DNA from: Sneathiella aquimaris
Lineage (GTDB): Bacteria; Pseudomonadota; Alphaproteobacteria; Sneathiellales; Sneathiellaceae
Direction of reading: 5' to 3'
DNA length: 64,000 nt
Assembly (NCBI RefSeq): GCF_026409565.1
Contig: NZ_CP112881.1
Coordinates: 434,001 to 498,000, forward strand
In this document: one piece after another, positions 19,792-28,495 of the stretch
Layout of the letters: every line of letters starts with the position of its first letter
Numbering within the stretch: position 1 is the first letter of the stretch
Notes under the pieces: model-generated
The model's input: the letters and a program-made list of their open reading frames with translations, nothing else
What the model was told of the DNA's origin: nothing
The model's database searches: none
Made by a program: the position numbers and the translations under genes

Positions 19792-21135
19792 TCAGTGGGC
19801 CTTGTTGACCGGCAATTTGTTCTGATCTGCAAACTGGTCGAGAGATTTGGTCAGCATTTCAAGAATTTCGCCGATCTGTTCTTTGGTGATGATCATCGGC
19901 GGACAAACAAGAAAATGATCACCAGCAAGACCGTTTCGGGTCCGTCTCGAATAAATAATCAATCCGTTGGCATAGGCGAAGTCAACCAGTTGCAGGTAAG
20001 CGTTCATTTCTTTGGGAAGGGGTGCCATGCTGTCGCGATCCTGAACCAGCTCGAACGCCAGCAGAAGCCCTTGTCCCCGCACATCCCCGATAAACGGGTA
20101 GCGGTCCATCAGATTTGTTAATTCCTGTTTCAGCAACCGGCCCATGGCCTCAGCATTTGCAGCCATGCCCTGTAAAGAAATTTCGTCGAGAACCGCCAGC
20201 CCGGCAGAGCAGGCAAGCGGGTTACCTGCATAGGTAAATCCGTGTAAAAATCCCCCGCTTTCGACGACTGAATTGACCAGACGGTCATCGGCTATCATGG
20301 CGCCAAGCGGTGAATATCCTGCGGCAAAGCCCTTTGAAAAGGTGATGATATCTGGCCGGGCAGGCCAATGATCCGCTGCAAAAAACTTACCTGTTCGTCC
20401 GCCGCCCGTCATGACCTCATCATAAATAAGCAGGATCCCATATTGGTCGCAAATCTGGCGAATGCGCTGCATGTATCCTCTGGGCGGAACAAGCGCTCCG
20501 GTAGACGCGCCGCCGATCGGTTCAACAATAAATGCAAGGACACTTTCGGGTCCCTCTTCAAGGATTTTGTCTTCCAGCATATTTGCGTAGTGAAGGCCGG
20601 TTTGTTCGTCATCGGGATTGCGTTTATCCAGATAAGCCGTGGGTGCCGGGATTTTTGGCATGGCTTGGTACATTGGCGAAAAAGGGGTGGTCAGGGGATC
20701 GTACCCGGTGAGCGCCAGAGCCCCCAAAGTACAGCCATGATAACTGGGCAATCGTGAAATTACTTTCCAGCGACTTTCCTGACCACTGACAACCGCATAT
20801 TGGCGCGCCAGTTTTATTGCACTTTCAACGGCTTCAGATCCACCAGATACAAAAAATACTTTTTCCAGACCTTCGGGCGCATGTCCTGCCACCTTCGCCG
20901 CTAGTTGCTCTGATGGTTCTGTTTCGAAATGCAGGCGATACCCGAACGTGGATTTTTCCATTTGCTGGCGCATGGCAGCCAGCACGTTCGGATTAGAATG
21001 CCCAATATTGCAGACCATCGCCCCGGATGAGCCATCCAGATACCGCCGCCCATCGACATCCCACATATAAATACCACGGGCTTCGGCCAATGTCGGGCGC
21101 CGCGTTCCGGTCTGATAAAAAAGGTGACTGACCAT
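19792..21135 (-). CDS. Class III PLP-dependent aminotransferase
   Basis: A 447-residue aminotransferase from ATG 21135, which shares a base with the stop codon of the ATPase gene (TAATG). The PLP-binding lysine is in TFSKGFAAGYSPLGAM, the cofactor-stacking Asp in YDEVMTGGGRTG, and GSSGAMVCNIGHSNP is the N-terminal glycine block. Class III enzymes include omega-amino acid:pyruvate and putrescine aminotransferases, so transfer of a terminal amino group from an imported diamine or its acid fits the operon. Exact acceptor and donor are unknown. Confidence 0.92.
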   Translation of the reverse strand: MVSHLFYQTGTRRPTLAEARGIYMWDVDGRRYLDGSSGAMVCNIGHSNPNVLAAMRQQMEKSTFGYRLHFETEPSEQLAAKVAGHAPEGLEKVFFVSGGSEAVESAIKLARQYAVVSGQESRWKVISRLPSYHGCTLGALALTGYDPLTTPFSPMYQAMPKIPAPTAYLDKRNPDDEQTGLHYANMLEDKILEEGPESVLAFIVEPIGGASTGALVPPRGYMQRIRQICDQYGILLIYDEVMTGGGRTGKFFAADHWPARPDIITFSKGFAAGYSPLGAMIADDRLVNSVVESGGFLHGFTYAGNPLACSAGLAVLDEISLQGMAANAEAMGRLLKQELTNLMDRYPFIGDVRGQGLLLAFELVQDRDSMAPLPKEMNAYLQLVDFAYANGLIIYSRRTRNGLAGDHFLVCPPMIITKEQIGEILEMLTKSLDQFADQNKLPVNKAH

Positions 21136-22217
21136 TAGGTGTTTTCTCCGATAGCAATGCAATCCTCTGGCCGGAAACGAACGGAGACAGTCTGGCCCTC
21201 AGTGAGCGCACCGCCAATGCTCAGCATATTTAAAACCTGAAATTTGTGACCTTGTATATCGACGAAGTAACGGACGAGCTGTCCCTGATAATCAACGGCT
21301 TCGATGCGGCCTTGATGTTCAATCCGGCCGTCCGAAGGCGTGTTTTCTGCCAAAAGCTGGATCTTCTCTGCCCGAATGACAAGGGAGGCGCTTGCCTGGC
21401 CGTTGACTTTTTTCATTTGTTTTTCAGGCAGCGGAACAAACCCAACGGCTTGGGCAAACAAGCCGGATTGGCCGTCGCGTACTTGCGGTTCCGCTTCTAG
21501 AATATTAGAGGTACCCAGAAAATCAGCGACAAAGCAACTTGTCGGGTTGGTGTAGATTTCTTCTGGTGCCCCGACCTGTTCCACCCGGCCGTTTGACATG
21601 ACGACCAGAATATCCGACATCGCAAGGGCTTCTGACTGATCATGGGTTACAAAGATGGTTGTAATGCCGATCTGTTCTTGAATGCGCTTCAACTCTACCC
21701 GCATGTCTTCTCGAAGGTTGGCATCAAGGGCAGAAAGGGGCTCATCCAATAACAGGACATCCGGTTCAATGACAATAGCGCGGGCCAGTGCAATTCTTTG
21801 CTGCTGTCCGCCTGAAAGCTGTTTTGGATAACTTTGGGCCAGATGGGGCAGTTGTACGAGTTCAAGGGCTTCTTGAACCCGTTTTTGTCGCTCCTGCTTT
21901 GAAACGTCGCGGTATTTCAAACCAAAGGCAACATTTTCCGCCACGGTCTTGTGGGGAAAAAGCGCATAGTTTTGAAAGACGACCCCCAGATTGCGTTTGT
22001 GAATGGGTGTGTCGTTTATCTGTCGATCGCCAACATAAATGTCGCCTTCCGATGGATCAAGAAGCCCGGCGACCATCCGTAACGTGGTGGTTTTGCCGCA
22101 GCCAGAGGGTCCTAAAAAGGTAACAAAGCTGCCTTCAGGAAATTCCAGCGACATGGGATGAACGGCAGTAAAATCACCGAATTTCTTGACAATATTATGA
22201 AGTTTAACAGCGCTCAC
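21135..22217 (-). CDS. ABC importer ATPase, spermidine/putrescine (PotA) type
   Basis: A 360-residue ATPase. Walker A is GPSGCGKTT near residue 36, the signature LSGGQQQRIALARAI and Walker B VLLLDEPLSALD follow, with the H-loop in FVTHDQSEALAMSD. The C-terminal TOBE region (residues about 280-355) is typical of PotA. It drives import through the two permeases encoded upstream. A hairpin separates it from the binding-protein gene, and it runs straight into the aminotransferase gene. Confidence 0.93.
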   Translation of the reverse strand: MSAVKLHNIVKKFGDFTAVHPMSLEFPEGSFVTFLGPSGCGKTTTLRMVAGLLDPSEGDIYVGDRQINDTPIHKRNLGVVFQNYALFPHKTVAENVAFGLKYRDVSKQERQKRVQEALELVQLPHLAQSYPKQLSGGQQQRIALARAIVIEPDVLLLDEPLSALDANLREDMRVELKRIQEQIGITTIFVTHDQSEALAMSDILVVMSNGRVEQVGAPEEIYTNPTSCFVADFLGTSNILEAEPQVRDGQSGLFAQAVGFVPLPEKQMKKVNGQASASLVIRAEKIQLLAENTPSDGRIEHQGRIEAVDYQGQLVRYFVDIQGHKFQVLNMLSIGGALTEGQTVSVRFRPEDCIAIGENT

Positions 22218-22244
22218 GGAAATTTCCTCGCAGATAGTAGCGGT

Positions 22245-22270
22245 CTTCCGCCGCCGACCGGCGACGGAAG
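22245..22270 (-). other. Intercistronic hairpin after the ABC binding-protein gene
   Basis: CTTCCGCCGCC (22245-22255) and GGCGACGGAAG (22260-22270) pair over 11 positions with one mismatch that becomes a G-U wobble in the minus-strand RNA; the loop is four bases. No T-run follows, so it is more likely an mRNA-stabilising structure than a terminator. Confidence 0.5.
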
Positions 22271-22280
22271 ATTTTCAGAC

Positions 22281-23420
22281 TTAGTAACCCTTTTGAATTC
22301 GGCCGAATTTCTTGGACCAGTCTTGTTCATTCCCATTCCAGTAATTGGGATCCGCAAATGTCAGGCCTTCAAGTGTGCCTTTTGGATCAAACGCTGGCAA
22401 AGTCGGTATCTTTTTACCCAGATCAACCTTGTTCGGATCCAGTGCCGGTGGATAGTTCTGGCTTTCAGCAACCGCAATGGATGTTTCCGGTGCCAGCATA
22501 AAGTTCAGCAGTTCTTCACAGGCTTCCATTGGGGAGCCTTTGATGACAAACAGACATTCCTGCCAACCGAAACCATTTGGCGGATCCATGTAGCCAATGT
22601 CATGGCCTTGTTCCTGCAGGGCATAGACCCGCCCGGACCAGGCTTCAGTTACATAAATTTCTTCTTCGGCAAGCAGGCTCATCAGTTCAGCACCTGACCC
22701 CCAGTATTTCAGGAGAAGATCACGATGTGTGCGCAAGGCTTCCCAGATGGCATCCATGTCTTTCGCATCGTTCGGGTTCTGTCCAGTTTGCAAAGAGGCA
22801 TACCAGATTCTGGTGCGCCAGTCGCCCCAGCCACCGATCTTGCCTTTCAACCGTTTTTCCAGAAGGATATTCGCGCCTTTTTCCTTCATTTCGTCATCGG
22901 ATACATATTTGCGGTTATAGGCCAGTCCGGTAGTTCCGTAGTCATAAGGAACGCAGGATAGTTTGCCATCAGTAATGCCGCGGAAAACGTCTGCCAGTTT
23001 TGGAATGACATATTTGAGGTTTGGAATGTTGGCTTCGTTCAATGTGCTGGTGAGACCAAGGCCATGGTAGCGGGCATAGTCAAAAACACCAGACAGGTGG
23101 GCAATGTTATATTCGCCGTTCTGGCTGGCTTTCACACGGGACAGATATTCGTCACCACTCCCAAAGGTGCCGTCCACAACATTGATGCCTGTTTTTTCCG
23201 TGTAAGGTGCAAAGGCGTGCTTGCGAAAAGCTTCGGACACGACGCCACCCCAGCCGTCAAACCGGACTTCTTTCGCGGCTGCCAAGGCAGATTTGGCAAA
23301 GGGCGTGTGCAGTCCGTATGCCAGTCCTGCGGCGCCGATCAGGCCCAGAAACTTGCGGCGGTCAAGATCGCCGTTTTTGTATCGTTCGATTAATCGTTCG
23401 TACCGTTTTGTATCGTCCAT
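22281..23420 (-). CDS. ABC importer substrate-binding protein, PotD-like, Tat-exported
   Basis: A 379-residue periplasmic solute-binding protein. The N-terminus carries a twin-arginine motif DRRKFLGLIG near residue 20 and a hydrophobic stretch ending at SALAA; ATG 23420 is preceded by GAGAGGA on the minus strand. The mature part has PotD-like blocks, for example CVPYDYGTTGLAYNRKYV near residue 145 and LTFADPNYWNGNEQDW at the end. Polyamines or related cationic amines are the likely ligand class, but other small amines are bound by close relatives. Confidence 0.9.
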   Translation of the reverse strand: MDDTKRYERLIERYKNGDLDRRKFLGLIGAAGLAYGLHTPFAKSALAAAKEVRFDGWGGVVSEAFRKHAFAPYTEKTGINVVDGTFGSGDEYLSRVKASQNGEYNIAHLSGVFDYARYHGLGLTSTLNEANIPNLKYVIPKLADVFRGITDGKLSCVPYDYGTTGLAYNRKYVSDDEMKEKGANILLEKRLKGKIGGWGDWRTRIWYASLQTGQNPNDAKDMDAIWEALRTHRDLLLKYWGSGAELMSLLAEEEIYVTEAWSGRVYALQEQGHDIGYMDPPNGFGWQECLFVIKGSPMEACEELLNFMLAPETSIAVAESQNYPPALDPNKVDLGKKIPTLPAFDPKGTLEGLTFADPNYWNGNEQDWSKKFGRIQKGY

Positions 23421-23460
23421 AATAGTATCCTCTCTGTTATTGGTCCGTCATCAAGTCGGT

Positions 23461-24246
23461 TTAGTTACTTTGCTTACCAGCCATCCGTCGGGCGATGGCG
23501 GCCCCGATCAAGGGAACCCCGACGGTGAAGAAAATCATGATTGAGCCAAGCGCATTGATTTCCGGCGATATGGAATTGCGGAGCATGGCAAAAATTTGCG
23601 TAGGGACAGTCTCAATGCCACCGGGCTTCCAGAACAGGGTGCCGGTTATGTCGTCAAAACTGATGGTAAAAGCGAAAAGCATTCCTGCGAATACCGCGGG
23701 GGCCAGCAAGGGAAGCGTGATTTGGAAAAAAGTCTGTATTGGTGTTGCTCCAAGACTCATTGCCGCTTCTTCAACATCCCGGCGAATACCGATCAAGCGG
23801 GCCTGCACAACCAGAACCACAAAAGGCAGCGTGAAGATGACATGTCCCATGAGCAGCATGAAAAAGCTCTTGTGGATCGACATAAAATTCAGAAACAGTA
23901 AAAGGGCAACGGCGAGCACCACTTCGGGCACAAGAATGGGGGCAATCAGCAGAGAACTGATGAAATTTCCGCCCGGCACTTTGTATCGAACGAGCGCCAG
24001 GCTGGCCAGAACGCCAAGTGTTGTTGAAATTATTGCGGTCAGTGCGCCTAATAGCAGCGACGTCTGGAATGCCCTGATGATGGCATCATTGCCTGCCAGT
24101 TCGACGAACCACCGAAAGGAGAAGCCGGTGATCGGGAAACTACCAAACTGATTTGCATTAAAACTAAGCAGAACGACAACTGCGACGGGCAGGAACATGA
24201 ACACATAAACCAGCGCTGTCCAAAGCCGTATGAAATTCCATCCCAT
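23461..24246 (-). CDS. ABC importer permease, PotC-like
   Basis: A 261-residue permease with six membrane helices. The cytoplasmic coupling loop EAAMSLGATPIQTFFQITLP, followed by LLAPAVFAGMLFAF, matches the BPD_transp_1 EAA motif. The N-terminal LSFNANQFGSFPITGFSFRW is typical of PotC-type subunits. The start shares one base with the upstream permease stop (TGATG). Confidence 0.92.
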   Translation of the reverse strand: MGWNFIRLWTALVYVFMFLPVAVVVLLSFNANQFGSFPITGFSFRWFVELAGNDAIIRAFQTSLLLGALTAIISTTLGVLASLALVRYKVPGGNFISSLLIAPILVPEVVLAVALLLFLNFMSIHKSFFMLLMGHVIFTLPFVVLVVQARLIGIRRDVEEAAMSLGATPIQTFFQITLPLLAPAVFAGMLFAFTISFDDITGTLFWKPGGIETVPTQIFAMLRNSISPEINALGSIMIFFTVGVPLIGAAIARRMAGKQSN

Positions 24247-25112
24247 CAGCCAAGCCCTTTCATCAATTGACGCATTCCCAAAAAGCGGTTGTAAACCATG
24301 ACGATGGCACCGAGCACAACGATCAGGACAAGAGAGAGAACCGATCCAAGTGGCCAGTCCAGTTGCGTGATGATCGCTTCAAATACAAGATTGGCAAACA
24401 TGGCGTCTCTTGGTCCGCCCAGAATGACCGGCGTGATATAGGTTCCGGCGCCCAGCACGAAACAAAGCAGACCGCCTGCGGCCAATCCTGGCAGCGACAG
24501 TCGCAACGTTACTTCAAGAAAGGTTTGCCAGCGGGAGGCCCCAAGCGAACAGGCCGCGTCTTCCAGATTGGGGTCAATATCTTCAAGACTTACATAGATA
24601 TTGAGGACCATGAAAGGGAGAAGAAAATGAACCAGACCCAGAATAACGGTGACTTCGTTATACAGCATCTGAATAGGCTCATCGATCAGACCGATACTGA
24701 TCATAAGGGTGTTCAACGCACCGGAAACGCCAAGAATATTGATCCATGACATGGTACGGATAATATAGCTGATCCAGAAGGGCAGCATCAGTAGCAGCAA
24801 AAGCATAGCTTTGTTGCCATTGGAACGGGCGATGTAATAGGCCGCCGGGTATCCCATCAGGGCGCAACAGAATGTCGTGATCAGCGCAATGCGTAGCGTC
24901 TGTATCAGGATATCACGGTAAAATACATCGGTTAGAACTTCTATCCAGTTATCGAGAAAAAAGCCGACCTGATCTGAGCCCGTGGCCGTGCGAAGCCAAA
25001 ACGAATAAACGATGATGAACATCAACGGCACAATCAGAAGCAGCAATATTGATGTCAGTGCTGGTGACAACAATATCCAAGGCTGCCGCGCCTCCCGTGT
25101 TTCAATAGACAT
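24246..25112 (-). CDS. ABC importer permease, PotB-like; first gene of the operon
   Basis: A 288-residue permease with six membrane helices and the EAA-type loop LEDAACSLGASRWQTFLEVT. The region ILIQTLRIALITTFCCALMG starts the permease domain. It is the first gene of the minus-strand operon 16261-25112; its promoter must lie in the 91-bp gap shared with the divergent LysR gene. Confidence 0.92.
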   Translation of the reverse strand: MSIETREARQPWILLSPALTSILLLLIVPLMFIIVYSFWLRTATGSDQVGFFLDNWIEVLTDVFYRDILIQTLRIALITTFCCALMGYPAAYYIARSNGNKAMLLLLLMLPFWISYIIRTMSWINILGVSGALNTLMISIGLIDEPIQMLYNEVTVILGLVHFLLPFMVLNIYVSLEDIDPNLEDAACSLGASRWQTFLEVTLRLSLPGLAAGGLLCFVLGAGTYITPVILGGPRDAMFANLVFEAIITQLDWPLGSVLSLVLIVVLGAIVMVYNRFLGMRQLMKGLG

Positions 25113-25186
25113 AAGCCCCCCAAGAAATTACGTTGAAAGCTGCCAGATAGGGTTGTATAGATCAAATAGATATGCAGAATAATAAC

Positions 25187-25203
25187 TATAGTTTGAGACT
25201 ATA
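25187..25203. promoter_or_regulatory. LysR-type operator palindrome abutting the regulator start codon
   Basis: TATAGT (25187-25192) and ACTATA (25198-25203) form a perfect 6-bp inverted repeat around TTGAG; the inner 15 bases fit the T-N11-A shape of LysR-family boxes. The last base touches the ATG at 25204. It lies between the regulator gene and the divergent amine-uptake operon, so the likely roles are autorepression and control of the operon. Confidence 0.55.
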
Positions 25204-26169
25204 ATGGCTTCTTCATCAAATCTATCTCCGGAAAAACTGGCCCGTGATCTGGACTGGAATTTGCTTAAAACCTTTCTGGTCATTGCAAAATCCAAAAGTA
25301 TTACAGATGCGGCTAATCGATTGCGTTTGCGTCAACCATCGGTCTCGGCATCCCTCAAACGTTTGGAAGAACGGCTGGGCAAACAACTGGTTCTTCGGTC
25401 GCCGGGGTCCTTTCGACTAACAAAAGCAGGAAAGCTGCTTGAAAAGGAAATTATCGAAATTCAGGGTACGATCCTGCGTTTTGAAACCATTCTTCGCGAT
25501 ACTGAAGATGACATTCGCGGTCATGTACGCATTGCAATGGCCAGTCATGTGGAATGTCCCCTTTTCGATGACGCCCTCTCCAGATTTCATCAGCAACATC
25601 CGCACGCTACCCTGTCCATAGAGATTTCGGCAAGTCGGTATGCGATCGAAAATCTGGTCGCAAGGCGGGCGAGCATCGGGATCTGTTTGGTAAAGGACAG
25701 AAGTCCAAAGCTTCACTATAAGCGTCTGTTCCGGGAACATTTCGGGCTTTTTTGCGGTCCTTCTCATCCTTTGTTTGGGGTGAAAGATCTTCGCCCAACG
25801 GACTTGGCCGGTCAGTCCAGCGTCAGTTTTGTGACGGATCAGATGGGGGACGCCTTGAGGCTGGTGGCCCTGATGCGGGCTGAAGCCAATCTGGATGACC
25901 GAGTGGTCGGAACGTCGGCTAATCTGGAAGAAGTTCGGCGCATGATTATTGCAGGCCTGGGGATTGGCCCCCTGCCGATCCATGTGGCAAAGCGGGACGT
26001 GGAAAGCGGTGTTTTATGGCGATTGCCGCCATATACCTCTCCGCCGGCAATTGATGTATATGTGGTCCAAAATCCAAAAGCCCAGTTAAACCGCGCTGAA
26101 GTGGCGTTTTGTCAGATTCTGGAAAAACTGATCGATAGCACGCCCATTGAAGAGAGAATCTATCTCTGA
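25204..26169 (+). CDS. LysR-family regulator of the divergent amine operon
   Basis: A 321-residue LysR-type regulator. The winged helix includes ITDAANRLRLRQPSVSASLK near residues 40-59, and the C-terminal LysR substrate domain follows from about residue 110. No Shine-Dalgarno sequence is visible before ATG 25204; the upstream bases are the palindrome at 25187-25203, so the mRNA may be leaderless. Divergent placement 91 bases from the permease gene makes it the probable local regulator. The inducer is unknown. Confidence 0.9.
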   Translation: MASSSNLSPEKLARDLDWNLLKTFLVIAKSKSITDAANRLRLRQPSVSASLKRLEERLGKQLVLRSPGSFRLTKAGKLLEKEIIEIQGTILRFETILRDTEDDIRGHVRIAMASHVECPLFDDALSRFHQQHPHATLSIEISASRYAIENLVARRASIGICLVKDRSPKLHYKRLFREHFGLFCGPSHPLFGVKDLRPTDLAGQSSVSFVTDQMGDALRLVALMRAEANLDDRVVGTSANLEEVRRMIIAGLGIGPLPIHVAKRDVESGVLWRLPPYTSPPAIDVYVVQNPKAQLNRAEVAFCQILEKLIDSTPIEERIYL

Positions 26170-26695
26170 AAGTAGACCAGGTTACCAAGTCGGTTGGCAA
26201 ATTGACCCGATATTCAGGATCATGGTATGCGACGCGGGTTATATAGTGAAGGGCGGCGAAAATGAATGAGTTGGTTTCAACAGATATCAATTCATGTGGC
26301 TACTGATCGGTAAATATTCATTTTATTTCAATGGTTTATTATGAATGGTTGTTGTTAGGGGTGGGTCGATGATAAGGGTTGTGGCGGTTTGGTGCCGGCC
26401 ATAAATACGAAAAACCCTCTGTATGGTGATCGTATTTGTCCGCCCCAAAAAGATTTGTCTTGCTATTCCAGCGGAACTATGACCAATTCTCTGCATCGCG
26501 CCGGGCGTAGTTGATCAAATTGTCAGCAACGGTGTGATATTCTAGCAATAAGTCGTATTGATATCGTTGCCTGAAAGATCCATTTTGGATCAGATTTAAA
26601 AAAGGCAGCTCTTCTACGCAAGCTTCCAGAACAAAACGGCCTCTGCTCAGCACGAAAAATGTGCATTGCAATTACAGGTCGGTGAAAGAGACTAG
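26170..26695. other. Intergenic stretch, 526 bp, with an inverted repeat and a doubtful small frame
   Basis: No convincing gene. AAATACGA (26403-26410) and TCGTATTT (26430-26437) form a perfect 8-bp inverted repeat with a 19-base loop. A minus-strand frame at 26477-26671 would encode 64 residues ending in NYARRDAENWS; it matches nothing I know and has no clear ribosome site, so it is only possible. The region must hold the promoter of the helicase gene. Confidence 0.4.
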
Positions 26696-28066
26696 TTGAT
26701 AAAGTTTACAGACCTCGCACTTGCCGAGTCTTTACTTCGAGCGATAGAAATCGAAGGTTATACCACTCCTACTCCTATCCAAGCCGATGTCATTCCTGCC
26801 ATGCTTGCGGGTCATGATGTATTGGGTATAGCGCAGACAGGGACCGGAAAAACCGCTTCTTTTGTTTTACCTCTTCTTCAAAAAATTGTTGAAGATGGAC
26901 AAAAGCCCGGAGCAAAAAAATGTCACACCTTGATTATGGCGCCTACTCGTGAATTGGCAGCCCAAATCGGTGAGAATATTCATAACTACGCAAAATTCCT
27001 GAACGTGTCCGTTGCGGTTGTCGTTGGCGGTGTTAAACCGAAAGCGCAAATCAAGGCGTTGGCGTCTGGTGTCGATATTGTTGTCGCTACACCGGGCCGG
27101 TTACTGGACCATATGAACGAAGGGGTTGTTGGGCTTGACCAAACTCGCTCGGTGGTTCTGGATGAAGCGGATCAGATGCTGGATCTGGGCTTTATGCCGA
27201 CGATCCGAAAAATTATAAGCCGATTGCCGAAAAAACGGCAAACAGTGATGATGTCAGCAACAATGCCGCCGCCAATTCGGAAGCTGGCCGCTGATTTTCA
27301 GTCCAATCCTGTCGAAATTGCCGTTGCGGCGGTTTCTAAACCGATTGAACGGATTGCACAATCCGTCCGGCATGTTCCTGCAGCAAACAAACGTATCGTC
27401 CTGACCGAGATTCTGTCACAGGATAAAAGCGGACGGGCCATCGTCTTCACGCGGACAAAACGCGGTGCAGACAAGGTCAGTCGCCATCTGGAAGGGGCGG
27501 GTCTTACTGCTGCAGCTATTCACGGGAATAAAAGCCAGTCTCAACGGGAACGGGCGCTGGCCTCTTTTCGGGCAGGGCGCACATCAATTCTGGTTGCAAC
27601 GGATATTGCCGCTCGTGGTATTGACGTGGATGACGTGTCTCTGGTGGTTAATTATGAATTGCCGAACGTTCCTGAATCATACGTCCATCGCATTGGCCGA
27701 ACAGCGCGTGCAGGTCGGTCAGGCAACGCCATTTCGTTATGTGATGTAGCAGAACAGGGATGTCTGCGTGATATCGAAAAACTGATCGGGAACAGGCTCG
27801 AAAGTGCCAATGATCCCTTGCCAGCCAACGGAGCACCCTTTGCAGCTCCTGATGCTGGATCTGCAAAATTCTCTCGTCCCAAAAAGACGCATAATCGTCA
27901 AGGGCCGAAACGCGGGAACCGCAAGCCTAAAGGGGCTGATGGGAACGCTTTGAAAACAAAAGATCGCACGGCTGGTTCAACAGAGCCGCTTGCAGGCCTT
28001 AATCGTATGCTCGGAAATACCGGGTCGCGAAAACAGAATAAGCCGTCTCAAATCGGTAAAAGATAA
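26696..28066 (+). CDS. rhlE: DEAD-box RNA helicase, RhlE-like
   Basis: A 456-residue helicase. TTG 26696 is the start because a stop codon lies directly before it and the protein then begins IKFTDLALAESLLRAIE, the usual N-terminal Q-motif region. Motifs in order: AQTGTGKT, PTRELA, TPGRLLD, DEAD in VLDEADQMLDLGF, SAT, and HRIGRTARAG. The last ~90 residues are a basic, low-complexity RNA-binding tail. Together with the cold shock gene 43 bases downstream it probably remodels structured RNA at low temperature; the pairing is inference from position. Confidence 0.92.
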   Translation: MIKFTDLALAESLLRAIEIEGYTTPTPIQADVIPAMLAGHDVLGIAQTGTGKTASFVLPLLQKIVEDGQKPGAKKCHTLIMAPTRELAAQIGENIHNYAKFLNVSVAVVVGGVKPKAQIKALASGVDIVVATPGRLLDHMNEGVVGLDQTRSVVLDEADQMLDLGFMPTIRKIISRLPKKRQTVMMSATMPPPIRKLAADFQSNPVEIAVAAVSKPIERIAQSVRHVPAANKRIVLTEILSQDKSGRAIVFTRTKRGADKVSRHLEGAGLTAAAIHGNKSQSQRERALASFRAGRTSILVATDIAARGIDVDDVSLVVNYELPNVPESYVHRIGRTARAGRSGNAISLCDVAEQGCLRDIEKLIGNRLESANDPLPANGAPFAAPDAGSAKFSRPKKTHNRQGPKRGNRKPKGADGNALKTKDRTAGSTEPLAGLNRMLGNTGSRKQNKPSQIGKR

Positions 28067-28109
28067 GTAGATTTTAATACGTAACGATCAAATATAAGGA
28101 AAGATCAAT

Positions 28110-28319
28110 ATGGCTACAGGTACAGTTAAATGGTTCAACGGAACTAAAGGTTATGGTTTTATCGCTCCTAGCGACGGCAGCACAGACGTGTTTGTTCATA
28201 TCAGTGCAGTAGAACGCGCTGGTCTGAGTGGCCTGAACGAAGGTGACTCAATCAACTACGACCTGGAAGTAGATCAGGCCCGCAATAAATCTTCAGCGAT
28301 TAATTTGCAGGTAAAATAA
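28110..28319 (+). CDS. cspA: Cold shock protein (CspA family)
   Basis: A 69-residue single cold shock domain. RNP1 is KGYGFIAP and RNP2 is VFVHISAV; the start MATGTVKWFNGTKGYG is typical. AAGGAAAG precedes the ATG. It binds single-stranded RNA and DNA and acts as an RNA chaperone. The short gap after the helicase gene and the shared terminator suggest the two may be co-transcribed. Confidence 0.96.
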   Translation: MATGTVKWFNGTKGYGFIAPSDGSTDVFVHISAVERAGLSGLNEGDSINYDLEVDQARNKSSAINLQVK

Positions 28320-28355
28320 GGTTTCTTAGGGTAATTTTCCCTAAACTATCTTATG

Positions 28356-28394
28356 AAAAAGTGCCAGTTCACGCGGTGAGCTGGCACTTTTTTT
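28356..28394. terminator. Bidirectional rho-independent terminator
   Basis: GTGCCAGTTCAC (28361-28372) and GTGAGCTGGCAC (28376-28387) form a 12-bp stem (one wobble) with a GCG loop, preceded by five A and followed by seven T. It ends the cspA transcript and, in the other direction, can end the MFS gene transcript. Confidence 0.9.
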
Positions 28395-28495
28395 GTCCAA
28401 ACGATCCTTGGTTCTTAAGATCCTCGGTTCTTAGATTGAATCACATGGCCTCAGCGTGCGCCATACCCATTCTTCTGTAAGGACAATCCACCGTT

